From NCBI RefSeq assembly GCF_008362905.1, contig NZ_VFJB01000006.1, positions 186,001-250,000 of the forward strand: a stretch of 64,000 bases of DNA, read 5' to 3'. Source of the stretch: Deferribacter autotrophicus. Lineage in GTDB: Bacteria > Chrysiogenota > Deferribacteres > Deferribacterales > Deferribacteraceae. The translations under genes were made by a program, and so were the position numbers. Positions 53,129-61,289 of this stretch are shown here, piece after piece. The number at the start of each line of letters is the position of its first letter. Within the stretch, counting starts at the first letter, position 1. The notes under the pieces were generated by a model that was given only the letters and a program-made list of their open reading frames with translations, was not told the origin of the DNA and did no database searches.

Positions 53129-54102
53129 AAACTGGGATTACAACAGGCACGGCTGCCACAGCAGCAGCAAAAGGAGCTTTAATAAAAATTTTGAAAGGTG
53201 TGATTCCTGATAAGGTGGATGTTGTTTTGCCTGATAAAAGAATTTTGGAAATTCCGTTGATTTTGAAGAATGATATGGTAGGTGTAAAGAAGTGGAGTGG
53301 GGATGATCCTGATGTGACGGATGGAATTGAAATATTTGCAAAGGTGGATTTCACTAAAGATGATGGTGTGGTTCAGATAAAAGGTGGAGAAGGTGTAGGG
53401 GTGGTAACTAAACCGGGCTTGCAGATAAAAGTTGGAGAGGCTGCCATAAACCCTGTACCAAGGCGAATGATTGAAGAGAACTTGAAGCCTCTTTTACCAG
53501 AAGGGGTTGGGGTAGAAGTAACCATCATAGTACCTGATGGTGTCAAAATAGCTGAGAAGACATTTAATAGCAGACTGGGAATTGTGGGTGGGATTTCGAT
53601 AATAGGTACTACAGGGATTGTAAAGCCTATGAGTTTAGAAGCTTTAATCCAGACAATAAAATGCGAGATAGATGTTTTGCTTGCCTCAAAAGTAAAGGAT
53701 ATCTGGTTGGTGCCTGGAAATATTGGGGAAAAGTGTTTAAAAGCTTTTATGGATGTAGAGACAGTTATTGTAAGCAATTATTTTGAGGATGCATTAAATT
53801 ATTTAAGAGAGAGGCAGGTTGAAAAAGTTGGTGTGGCAGGTCATCCAGGGAAAATTGCAAAACTTGCCATGGGTTATTTCAATACTCATTCAAAAAATTC
53901 ACCTCAGGCAAATAGTTATATAAAAAAAGTTTTAAATGTAGACGACGATTTTAATACTGTGGAAGAGATTTGCGGCAAGTACTGTTTTGATAAAATAGCT
54001 GAAGAAGTTAGTAAAAAAGTGAAAGAGCGTTATGGGTTTTCAAAAGTGGATGTGGTACTTTTTGATATGAAATGCAGGTTGGTGGGGAAATTCTATGATT
54101 AA
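53107..54102 (+). CDS. cbiD: Cobalt-precorrin-5B C1-methyltransferase
   Basis: Adds the C1 methyl group in the anaerobic pathway, a family absent from the aerobic route. The 331-residue protein begins LKTGITTGTAATAAAKGAL and has INPVPRRMIEENL (near 115-127), GIVGGISIIGTTGIVKPMS (near 158-176) and GVAGHPGKIAKLAMGYFNTH (near 243-262). The start is a TTG. It overlaps cbiE by 8 bp. Confidence 0.95.
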   Translation: MSEEKKLKTGITTGTAATAAAKGALIKILKGVIPDKVDVVLPDKRILEIPLILKNDMVGVKKWSGDDPDVTDGIEIFAKVDFTKDDGVVQIKGGEGVGVVTKPGLQIKVGEAAINPVPRRMIEENLKPLLPEGVGVEVTIIVPDGVKIAEKTFNSRLGIVGGISIIGTTGIVKPMSLEALIQTIKCEIDVLLASKVKDIWLVPGNIGEKCLKAFMDVETVIVSNYFEDALNYLRERQVEKVGVAGHPGKIAKLAMGYFNTHSKNSPQANSYIKKVLNVDDDFNTVEEICGKYCFDKIAEEVSKKVKERYGFSKVDVVLFDMKCRLVGKFYD

Positions 54103-54733
54103 AAAAAATATTTATATCATTTCTGCCGGATGTGGAGATAAGGAATATCTTACTTTGAAGGCGGTTAGAATTGTAGAAAAAATGGATTATCTTATAGGAC
54201 CTGAAAGGTTTAAAGATTTTTTTCCACAGAAAAAATATATTGTTACCAAAAGAGTTGTGGAAGATACTGTTAAAATTATAGAAAATGATGTAGAAAACCT
54301 GGTTGGTGTGGTGGTGTCCGGTGATGCAGGTTTTTTTTCCTTAGCAAAAATTCTATATAAAAAATTTAGTGGACGTATTGCTGAGGTAGTGCCTGGGATA
54401 TCCAGTATGCAAGCAGCCATGGCAAGACTTTGTAAATCCTATGAGAATGTGGAATTTTTTTCTATACATGGGAGAGACAATGATACTTGGGAGTTGTTGA
54501 AGGAGAAAATATCATTTTGCCTAAATTTTAATCACAACCTTTACATCCTTTGTGATAACAGCAATTCCGCTTTGGAAATATTGAAGAAAAATATATATCT
54601 TATTGATAAATTTAGAGTATTTGTTGTTAATGATGTAGGGATGGATACGGAGAAGATTGTAGAAGTGGATTCTTTGGAGAGAATTAAACAAGAATCCTTG
54701 AATCTTCATGCACTGTATTTGGAGGTAAAATGA
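54095..54733 (+). CDS. cbiE: Cobalt-precorrin-7 C5-methyltransferase
   Basis: A 212-residue tetrapyrrole methylase of the CbiE type: IYIISAGCGDKEYLTLKAV at the start, the VSGDAGFFSLAKIL (near 73-86) and VPGISSMQAAMARLCKSYEN (near 98-117) segments and FFSIHGRD. The C15-methylating decarboxylase CbiT, often fused to or next to CbiE, is not found here or elsewhere in the window. Confidence 0.9.
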   Translation: MIKKNIYIISAGCGDKEYLTLKAVRIVEKMDYLIGPERFKDFFPQKKYIVTKRVVEDTVKIIENDVENLVGVVVSGDAGFFSLAKILYKKFSGRIAEVVPGISSMQAAMARLCKSYENVEFFSIHGRDNDTWELLKEKISFCLNFNHNLYILCDNSNSALEILKKNIYLIDKFRVFVVNDVGMDTEKIVEVDSLERIKQESLNLHALYLEVK

Positions 54734-55518
54734 TAGATAAAAAGGTATATTTCATCGGAGCAGGCCCGGGGGATGCAGAGCTGATTACATTAAAGGGGTA
54801 TAATATATTGAAACATGCAGATGTTGTGATTTATGCAGGTTCCCTTGTGAATAAAGAGATTTTAAAATATGCCCCTGCTAATGCCGAGTTTTTTGACTCT
54901 TCATCCATGAATCTGGATGAAATTGTGGATAAAATGTATAAATCTTTTAAAACCGGTAAAATTGTTGTTCGTTTGCATACCGGTGATCCATCCATATATG
55001 GTGCTACTTACGAGCAAATGATAGAGCTTGATAAATTGGGGGTACCGTATGAAGTAGTACCCGGAGTTACTTCTCTTTTTGCTGCTGCGGCTAAGTTGAA
55101 AGTCGAATTAACAGCACCAGATATATCTCAGACTATTGTTATTAGTAGAGTGGAAGGAAGAACTGGAGTACCGGAAAATGAGGCTCTTGACAGGCTTCTT
55201 TCTCACGGTGGAACTTTTGTGTTTTATCTTTCAGCTAAAAATGTGGAAAAGATTAAAGATAAGTTTTTGGAAAAAGGGTGGAGTAATGATACACCTGTGG
55301 CCATATGCTACAAGGTAAGCTGGGATGATGAAAAAATAATAAATTGCACGATAGAGAATTTGCCTGACAAAATGGAAAAAGAAGGTATTCGTAAGCATGC
55401 CTTAATAATTGTGGGAAATGTTTTGGATAAATCTTTGATTAAACAATATTCAAAACTTTATGATAAGGATTTTGAACATGAATACAGAAAAAAAGGTAGC
55501 CGTAATAGCGATAACTAA
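54730..55518 (+). CDS. cbiF: Cobalt-precorrin-4 C11-methyltransferase
   Basis: A 262-residue methylase with VYFIGAGPGDAELITLKG, YAGSLVNKEIL (near 36), HTGDPSIYGATYEQM (near 84-98), VPGVTSLFAAAAKLKVELT and IVISRVEGRTGVPE, all typical of CbiF/CobM. ATGA overlap with cbiE; 41-bp overlap with cbiG. Confidence 0.95.
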   Translation: MIDKKVYFIGAGPGDAELITLKGYNILKHADVVIYAGSLVNKEILKYAPANAEFFDSSSMNLDEIVDKMYKSFKTGKIVVRLHTGDPSIYGATYEQMIELDKLGVPYEVVPGVTSLFAAAAKLKVELTAPDISQTIVISRVEGRTGVPENEALDRLLSHGGTFVFYLSAKNVEKIKDKFLEKGWSNDTPVAICYKVSWDDEKIINCTIENLPDKMEKEGIRKHALIIVGNVLDKSLIKQYSKLYDKDFEHEYRKKGSRNSDN

Positions 55519-56263
55519 AAAAGGGTGTATTCTTGGAAGGTTGATTAGTTTACAACTTAAAGCAGATTTTTTTGTGCCTGAAAAATTCTTCCCTGAATTT
55601 GGTGATAAATCTTTTGATTCTCTAAAAGAGGTATTTGCACACTGTTTTAGTTATTATGAGGGAGTCGTGGCTGTTATGGCACAGGGGATTGTTTCCAGGA
55701 TGATAGATGGTTTATTAAAAGATAAATTCAGTGATCCTGCGGTGGTTGTTTGTGATGAGGTTGGCAGGTTTGCTATCAGCATGTTATCAGGACATGAGGG
55801 TGGAGCAAATGAACTCACTTTTCTGGTTAGTTCCATAACGGGAGCTGAGCCTGTGATAACAACAGCCAGTGAGGCTAATAAGATTTATGTGGCAGGTGTG
55901 GGGTGTAGAAAAGGGGTATCCAAAGAAAAAGTGATAGATGCCATTAAAGAAGCGGCAAAGCTTGCCAATATAAACTTGAGTGATTTAAGGGTTATAGCAT
56001 CCTGCTGGCATAAGATAAATGAGGAGGGATTATTAGAAGCTGCAGAGGAGCTTGGGTGTTATATCCGTTTTCTACCTAAACATTTATATGAGAACGATCT
56101 GTACAATTTTAAAGAGAGTAGTGCAAATAAATATCTGGGGATAAAAGGTGTGGCAGAGCCTTCTGCACTGCTATCAGCAAGAAATCCGGAGCTTGTTTTG
56201 AGAAAGACCATTTTTGATAAGGTCACAGTGGCCATTGTGAAAGAGAGGTTGATAAATGGGTAA
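55478..56263 (+). CDS. cbiG: Cobalt-precorrin-5A hydrolase
   Basis: Opens the ring delta-lactone and releases acetaldehyde in the anaerobic pathway. The 261-residue protein has VAVIAITKKGCILGRLI at the start, VAVMAQGIVSRMIDGLLKDK (near 61-80), DEVGRFAISMLSGHEGGANE (near 88-107) and the C-terminal CbiG domain with GVGCRKGVSKEKVIDAI. The ATG at 55478 has AAGGA 8 nt upstream. Confidence 0.94.
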   Translation: MNTEKKVAVIAITKKGCILGRLISLQLKADFFVPEKFFPEFGDKSFDSLKEVFAHCFSYYEGVVAVMAQGIVSRMIDGLLKDKFSDPAVVVCDEVGRFAISMLSGHEGGANELTFLVSSITGAEPVITTASEANKIYVAGVGCRKGVSKEKVIDAIKEAAKLANINLSDLRVIASCWHKINEEGLLEAAEELGCYIRFLPKHLYENDLYNFKESSANKYLGIKGVAEPSALLSARNPELVLRKTIFDKVTVAIVKERLING

Positions 56264-57017
56264 GCTGTTTGTGGTAGGTGTAGGACCAGGCGGTATTGAT
56301 TTGATAAGTGAAAGAGGTGTTCTTGCAATAAAGAAAAGTAATTTGATTTGTGGCTACAAAAGATATGTGGAGTTGATTACAGATTTAATTAATGGGAAGG
56401 AAATTTTCACAAATAGTATGAAAGGTGAAATGGAAAGAGTAAAATTTGCCATAAATAGAGCGAAAAGGGGTGATACCGTTTCTCTTGTTTGTGGTGGTGA
56501 TGCATCTTTGTATTCTTTGGCTTCTCTTGTTTTTGAGATGAGCGATGGTTTTGAAAATATTGAGGTTATACCAGGGATAACTGCTGCAATGGCAGCTAGT
56601 GCGAAGCTTGGTGCACCCATTTGTGAAGATATTGTGTTTTTATCCCTTTCAGATCTCTTAACCCCCTGGAAGGTAATAGAAAAAAGAGTGGATGCCATCA
56701 ATTTTGGAGACTTTGTTACTGCTATTTACAATCCCAGAAGTAAAAAACGAAAAGATTATTTAAAATTTGTATTGGAAAAGTTTTATCAAGAGAGAGGAGA
56801 TTTGATTTGTGGAGTGGTGAAAAATTGTGAAAGAGAAGATGAAGAAGTTAAGATTTGGCGTATTAGTGAATTTGAATACGATTTTGTTGATATGTCAACC
56901 ATCATTATTGTAGGTAACACTAAGACTTATCTTGAAAATGATAAAATGATTACTCCCAGAGGTTATTTGGATAAATACAAAGAGTTCAATGTTCAAAGTT
57001 CAGGGTTCAAAGTTTAA
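56256..57017 (+). CDS. cbiH: Cobalt-precorrin-3 C17-methyltransferase
   Basis: Ring-contraction methylase, 253 residues, with LFVVGVGPGGIDLISERGV, ICGYKRYVELI (near 33), LVCGGDASLYSLASLVFEM (near 78-96), IPGITAAMAASAKLGAPICED and FVTAIYNPRSKKRKDYL. The last twelve codons are made of GTTCAAN heptads (56984-57011) and give the tail EFNVQSSGFKV, so the original 3' end has probably been changed by the repeat. It is the last gene of the cobalamin block. Confidence 0.94.
   Translation: MGKLFVVGVGPGGIDLISERGVLAIKKSNLICGYKRYVELITDLINGKEIFTNSMKGEMERVKFAINRAKRGDTVSLVCGGDASLYSLASLVFEMSDGFENIEVIPGITAAMAASAKLGAPICEDIVFLSLSDLLTPWKVIEKRVDAINFGDFVTAIYNPRSKKRKDYLKFVLEKFYQERGDLICGVVKNCEREDEEVKIWRISEFEYDFVDMSTIIIVGNTKTYLENDKMITPRGYLDKYKEFNVQSSGFKV
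56984..57011. repeat. Four GTTCA-type heptads inside the end of cbiH
   Basis: GTTCAAT, GTTCAAA, GTTCAGG and GTTCAAA in a row, read in frame as part of CbiH and followed by GTTTAA, which supplies the stop. Same family as 5411-5537 and (inverted) 11834-11861. Confidence 0.7.
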
Positions 57018-57033
57018 TTTCGTGTAAGTGGAG

Positions 57034-57069
57034 GTGTAGGTGAAAGTGAGCATGCATCCACACCTACAC
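57034..57069. repeat. 9-bp inverted repeat after cbiH
   Basis: GTGTAGGTG (57034-57042) and CACCTACAC (57061-57069), 18 bp apart. No T run follows, so a normal terminator is not supported. Confidence 0.5.
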
Positions 57070-57074
57070 GCCTT

Positions 57075-57245
57075 GAGGTTGTTGCACAATGAAATTGCTA
57101 AATCTAAAACTCACTGATAGATAATAGACTTTTAATTTTTGCACTCTCAGAATAACAACCTTTTCGTCATTCTGAGGGTTAGCGAAGAATCTGTAAAATA
57201 TCAATTAGTTGTGTTTTACTAAAATGAAACTATGCAACACCCTCT
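57075..57245. repeat. Second MITE-like element
   Basis: Imperfect inverted ends: GAGGTTGTTGCACAATGAAA on the left and the complement of GAGGGTGTTGCATAGTTTCA on the right, about 170 bp apart. It contains GTCATTCTGAGGG and GCGAAGAATCT, a motif seen in dispersed repeats of many bacteria. No gene inside. It fills the gap between cbiH and the converging kinase gene. Confidence 0.55.
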
Positions 57246-57247
57246 AT

Positions 57248-59473
57248 CTATAATTTTTTGATAGGAAATGATAATCTAAACGTAGTACCTAAACCTAGTT
57301 TTGATTTAAAAGTGATGCTTCCTCCTATTTCATTTATAAAAATTTTTACTGCATAAAGTCCTAATCCAGTTCCTTTTTCACCCTTTGTAGTGAAAAATGG
57401 TTCAAAAATTTTATTCTGTAAATCTTCAGGAATACCTTTACCTGTATCAGAGATTTCAATTATAAGTTTGTCATTTTTTATATATTTTTTCAGTGTGATT
57501 TCACCACTATCTTCTATGGCATCTCTTGCATTTAAAATAAGATTCAGTAAAGTCTGAGTAAATCTTTCCTCATTTAACTCAATTGCTACACCTTTGTCAT
57601 GTAGAATCATGTTAAATTTAATATTTTTTCCTACTATTTGAGAGAAAAATTCTTTTTTGCTTGTTAGAAAGTTGTCGATAAAAATAAGTTTTTTCCCATT
57701 TGAAATTCTTGAAATGTTTAGCAATGATTTTAAAAATGTAGAAGATTCTTCAGAGACCTTAATTATTTTTTTGATTATATCTTTTTGTTCTTCTTTTAGA
57801 GTATTATCTATTTTCAAAATAGAAGCATAATTAATAATTACACTTAAGATATTGTTCATATCATGAACCACACTGTTTACAATATTTGAAACAATCTCAT
57901 CCTTTTGTATTTCATTAATGATCCTTTGCTGCTTAACTTTTAATGTATTATCTAAAAATAATGCTACATAGCATGTTTTGTCAGTTAGAATGATTTTTTT
58001 TAGATAAATATCCAGGATTTTATTATCAATCAAATTATCCATATCAAAGAACGATTCTGACATATTGTTACTTTGCATAAAATTGGTTATGAGATCTTTT
58101 ATTTTAGAATCTAAATTGTTTAACTGCATGACTTTGTAATCGTATCCTAACCAGTTTTGAAGTGTTTTATTGATAAAAACAGTTTTTTCATCAATCATGA
58201 GGATGCCGTTTGGTGAGTTTTCCACTACAGTAAAATATAGATTTTCGTAAAGGAGTTTAGAATTTATTGATTGAATTGTTTCTGTAAGATCAAGTCCAAA
58301 AAATAAACATTGTGTTTCTGAATTAAATACGGGATAAATATCAAAAAGGATAGTTTTGAAACCACTTTTCGTTTTAATGTTAATTATATTGTCTTCCATA
58401 GGATTTGAAAATTTTATGCAATTATCTAAAAGGGCTACAATGTCATCTTCTATTAAAGAGTTTATGTCGTGGATATCTGTTATGCTAAATCCCGTTATAA
58501 GCTCTGCGCCTTTGTTCCAAAATCTAATTTCTTTGTTTTTATTCACTGTAAAGATTAAAAAGGAGGGGATGTCAATCATTGCTTTTAAAAGTGAATTGTA
58601 GCCTCTGAGTTTTTTATTTGTTCGAATAGTTATAAAGAAAACTAATATAAAGAATATGAGAGATGCAACTAATACTGTGATAATTATTATAATACTTATA
58701 TAGTCTGATAAAGACACAGGTTTTGTTATGTAAAACCATTTGTCTATTAAATTATCTAATTCTCCTGATGTTTTAAGTTTTAATATATGGAGATCTAGTA
58801 GTTTTTTTAAATCTTTATTCTTTTTAGGAATAAAAAAAGCTATTTCTGCTTTTTTAAAGAATAAAGGTTTGTTCTTTACTGAGATAATCTTAAACTTTCC
58901 TCTGAATTTTGTATAAATCAGGTTGAGTGAATTGAAATAATCATTTAAAAGCCAATCTATATGGTCATATTCAAGTGCCTTGAATGAGTTAAGTGTGCTA
59001 TCAAATACGTTTATTTCAAGGTATGGGTGTCTTTTTGAAAGTTTTAACACAAATTCATGTCCAGTTGCATTTCTTTTAACACCTACTTTTTTGTTATATA
59101 ACTCATTTATACTACCGTTAAAATTGTAAGGGACTACAGCCACTATTCCTGTTTCTAAATAAGGTGTAGAAAATAATCCAATTTGTTCTCTTTCTTTAGT
59201 TTTATAAAGTGCTCCTACTGATAAATCACAGTAACCATATTTTACAGCATTGATTAAACCTGAGAAGGTGCTTTCAATGAAAGAGCAATTTAAGTTATTT
59301 GCTTTGCAAAAGCTTGAAATAATATCATACTCTAATCCGCGTAATTCACCTGTATAATCTCTGAAAATAAACGGTTCATAATCTGTATAATATATTTTTA
59401 ATTCTTTAGCCAATAATATTGAGGGGAATAAAATTAGTATAAAGATTAAATAACGACATAACCTAATGTTCAT
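57248..59473 (-). CDS. Hybrid sensor kinase: periplasmic binding domain, two PAS, HisKA/GHKL
   Basis: A 741-residue membrane sensor. After a signal sequence (about 1-22) comes an amino-acid-type solute-binding domain (SBP_bac_3, KELKIYYTDYEPFIFRDYTG to about 250), one membrane helix (about 256-284), two PAS-like domains (about 295-410 and 415-520), a phosphoacceptor region with VVHDMNNILSVIINYASIL (His near 540) and a GHKL ATPase (DTGKGIPE, GEKGTGLGLYAVK). It should sense an amino acid or other small solute. No regulator gene lies next to it; it converges with cbiH across the 57.07-57.25 kb element. Confidence 0.9.
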   Translation of the reverse strand: MNIRLCRYLIFILILFPSILLAKELKIYYTDYEPFIFRDYTGELRGLEYDIISSFCKANNLNCSFIESTFSGLINAVKYGYCDLSVGALYKTKEREQIGLFSTPYLETGIVAVVPYNFNGSINELYNKKVGVKRNATGHEFVLKLSKRHPYLEINVFDSTLNSFKALEYDHIDWLLNDYFNSLNLIYTKFRGKFKIISVKNKPLFFKKAEIAFFIPKKNKDLKKLLDLHILKLKTSGELDNLIDKWFYITKPVSLSDYISIIIIITVLVASLIFFILVFFITIRTNKKLRGYNSLLKAMIDIPSFLIFTVNKNKEIRFWNKGAELITGFSITDIHDINSLIEDDIVALLDNCIKFSNPMEDNIINIKTKSGFKTILFDIYPVFNSETQCLFFGLDLTETIQSINSKLLYENLYFTVVENSPNGILMIDEKTVFINKTLQNWLGYDYKVMQLNNLDSKIKDLITNFMQSNNMSESFFDMDNLIDNKILDIYLKKIILTDKTCYVALFLDNTLKVKQQRIINEIQKDEIVSNIVNSVVHDMNNILSVIINYASILKIDNTLKEEQKDIIKKIIKVSEESSTFLKSLLNISRISNGKKLIFIDNFLTSKKEFFSQIVGKNIKFNMILHDKGVAIELNEERFTQTLLNLILNARDAIEDSGEITLKKYIKNDKLIIEISDTGKGIPEDLQNKIFEPFFTTKGEKGTGLGLYAVKIFINEIGGSITFKSKLGLGTTFRLSFPIKKL

Positions 59474-59541
59474 AAAGAAAATATATCATATACAAAAAGA
59501 TATTCAACAAAATCTCTAAAAACTTTTTCCATGAAATTTCC

Positions 59542-59612
59542 TTGACAGGTATGGTATAGGTCGTGTATTATTTGTTATGAAATGGTATAAATTGGAATAA
59601 AATGTTATGAAA
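59542..59612 (+). promoter_or_regulatory. mraZ promoter and MraZ-type repeat boxes
   Basis: TTGACA (59542-59547) and TATTAT (59566-59571), 18 bp apart, form a good sigma-70 promoter. Downstream lie four 10-bp units, TGTTATGAAA, TGGTATAAAT, TGGAATAAAA and TGTTATGAAA (59573-59612), the last covering the start codon. MraZ binds TGGNN repeats with 10-bp period before its own gene, so autoregulation is likely. Confidence 0.7.
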
Positions 59613-60071
59613 GTTGCTAGCAGCTTCAAAGGGAAATCGATTCATACCATAAACGACTCGGGTCGAATCAGTATTCCTGCGAAGTTTCGCGATGTTTTAA
59701 AATCTAAATACAATGATGATTCTTTAGTTTTGGTTAATTTGGGGAAATATTTAGCAGCATATCCGTTAAAAGAATGGGAAAAGGTAGAAGAAAAATTTGA
59801 AGAAAATCCACCTAAGAATAAGCAAGCTGCTAAATTAATGAGAAAGCTGTTTTCCACTGCTGAAGATTGTGCTCTTGATAAGTTGGGCAGGATATTGATC
59901 CCTCCCCACTTAAGAAGTGATGTTGGCTTAAATGGGGAGTGTGTAATTGTGGGGATGATGAACAAAATTGAGATATGGCCAAAAGATGTATGGGAGAAAG
60001 AAGTTGAAGATGTGGATATGAGCTCTCTTATGGATGAGATGGGCGACATTTATCCAGAAATAACGTTGTAG
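59607..60071 (+). CDS. mraZ: Transcriptional regulator MraZ
   Basis: A 154-residue DNA-binding protein with two SpoVT/AbrB-type repeats, seen as INDSGRISIPAKFRD (near 17-31) and LDKLGRILIPPHLRS (near 89-103). It is the first gene of the division and cell-wall cluster and probably represses its own operon. The ATG lies inside the repeat boxes; the ribosome site is weak. Confidence 0.95.
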   Translation: MKVASSFKGKSIHTINDSGRISIPAKFRDVLKSKYNDDSLVLVNLGKYLAAYPLKEWEKVEEKFEENPPKNKQAAKLMRKLFSTAEDCALDKLGRILIPPHLRSDVGLNGECVIVGMMNKIEIWPKDVWEKEVEDVDMSSLMDEMGDIYPEITL

Positions 60072-60075
60072 ACCT

Positions 60076-60996
60076 ATGCACAAGCCTGTTTTATATAACG
60101 AGTTGATTGATTTTTTTAGGGGTTTTGAGGGGAAAGTCATTGTGGATTGTACCGGAGGCGGTGGTGGACACGCTTCAGGTATTTTAGAGAAAATTAAACC
60201 AGAAAAACTTATAGTTTTAGATAAGGATGAGGATGCTATTTTGAGATTACAGGAAAAATTTAAAAATGATAATAGAGTAACTATAGTGAAGAGCGATTTT
60301 ATTGATGTTGATAGTGTGTTGCAGAATCTTGGTATAGAAAGTGTGGATGGATTGTATGCTGATTTTGGTATTTCTTATTATCATGTCCTTGATGCAGAAC
60401 GTGGATTTTCTTTTAGAAAAAGCGGTCCTTTAGATATGAGAATGGATAAAGATAATCCAATTACTGCTGAAAAGATTGTTAATGAGTATTCACAGGAGAC
60501 GTTAAAAAATATTTTTGAAAAATACGGTGAAGAAAGGTTTGCTAGTAAAATTGCCAGACTGATAGTTCAAAAAAGAGCAATTAAAAAAATTACTACCACT
60601 TTAGAACTTGCTGAAATAGTTAAAGAGGCAATACCTAGGAAATTTCACAAAAGTGGCGTTCATCCGGCAACAAAAGTTTTTATGGCACTTCGTATTTTTG
60701 TAAATAAGGAACTAGACTCCATAGAAGGTCTTATGAAAAAGTTGCCAAAGATTGTATCAAAAGGCGGAAGAGCTGCATTTATCTCTTTTCATTCTTTAGA
60801 GGACAGACTAGTGAAAGAGTATTTGCAATATTATGAGAAAGAGTGTATTTGCCCACCTGAATATCCTGTCTGTAGATGTGATAAAGTTAGAGAGTTCAAA
60901 ATCCTGACGAAGAAGCCAATAGTACCTTCGGATAAAGAGGTTAGGGAAAATCCTTTAAGTCGAAGTGCAAAATTGAGAGTAGCAGAAAGGGTATGA
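60076..60996 (+). CDS. rsmH: 16S rRNA (cytosine1402-N4)-methyltransferase
   Basis: A 306-residue methyltransferase that acts on C1402 of 16S rRNA. The start HKPVLYNELIDFF, the SAM-binding VDCTGGGGGHASGILEKI (near 22-39) and the later DFGISYYHVLDAERGFSFR, MALRIFVNKELDSIEGL and SFHSLEDRLVKEYL are typical of RsmH/MraW. It lies 4 bp after mraZ. Confidence 0.96.
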   Translation: MHKPVLYNELIDFFRGFEGKVIVDCTGGGGGHASGILEKIKPEKLIVLDKDEDAILRLQEKFKNDNRVTIVKSDFIDVDSVLQNLGIESVDGLYADFGISYYHVLDAERGFSFRKSGPLDMRMDKDNPITAEKIVNEYSQETLKNIFEKYGEERFASKIARLIVQKRAIKKITTTLELAEIVKEAIPRKFHKSGVHPATKVFMALRIFVNKELDSIEGLMKKLPKIVSKGGRAAFISFHSLEDRLVKEYLQYYEKECICPPEYPVCRCDKVREFKILTKKPIVPSDKEVRENPLSRSAKLRVAERV

Positions 60997-61289
60997 GTAA
61001 GATTATAGTATTAACATATAAAACATTTGAAGAGATTTTTTTGAAAAAGTATTTGATAGGAGTATTTGTGATAAGTCTTGTTTTCGGTGTTATTACAGTA
61101 AAAGTGAAAAATATAGAGCTTGGTTATGAAATAAATAGATTAAAAAAGGAAAGCCTTGAGAAAGAAATAAAAATTGAGAGTCTTGAGAGAAAGATTTCAA
61201 AAATTAAAAGTACAGCTAATCTTTTGAAAAAAAGTAAAGAGTTAAACTTGGAATTACCTGAGTTTAATCGGGTTTTTTATGTTGAGTGA
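60993..61289 (+). CDS. ftsL: Cell division protein FtsL
   Basis: A 98-residue bitopic protein with one membrane helix (about 19-36) and a periplasmic coiled coil (about 45-80). Sequence similarity of FtsL is always low; the call rests on topology and place between rsmH and the penicillin-binding protein. It overlaps both neighbours (ATGA-type at the 5' end, 11 bp at the 3' end). Confidence 0.82.
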   Translation: MSKIIVLTYKTFEEIFLKKYLIGVFVISLVFGVITVKVKNIELGYEINRLKKESLEKEIKIESLERKISKIKSTANLLKKSKELNLELPEFNRVFYVE

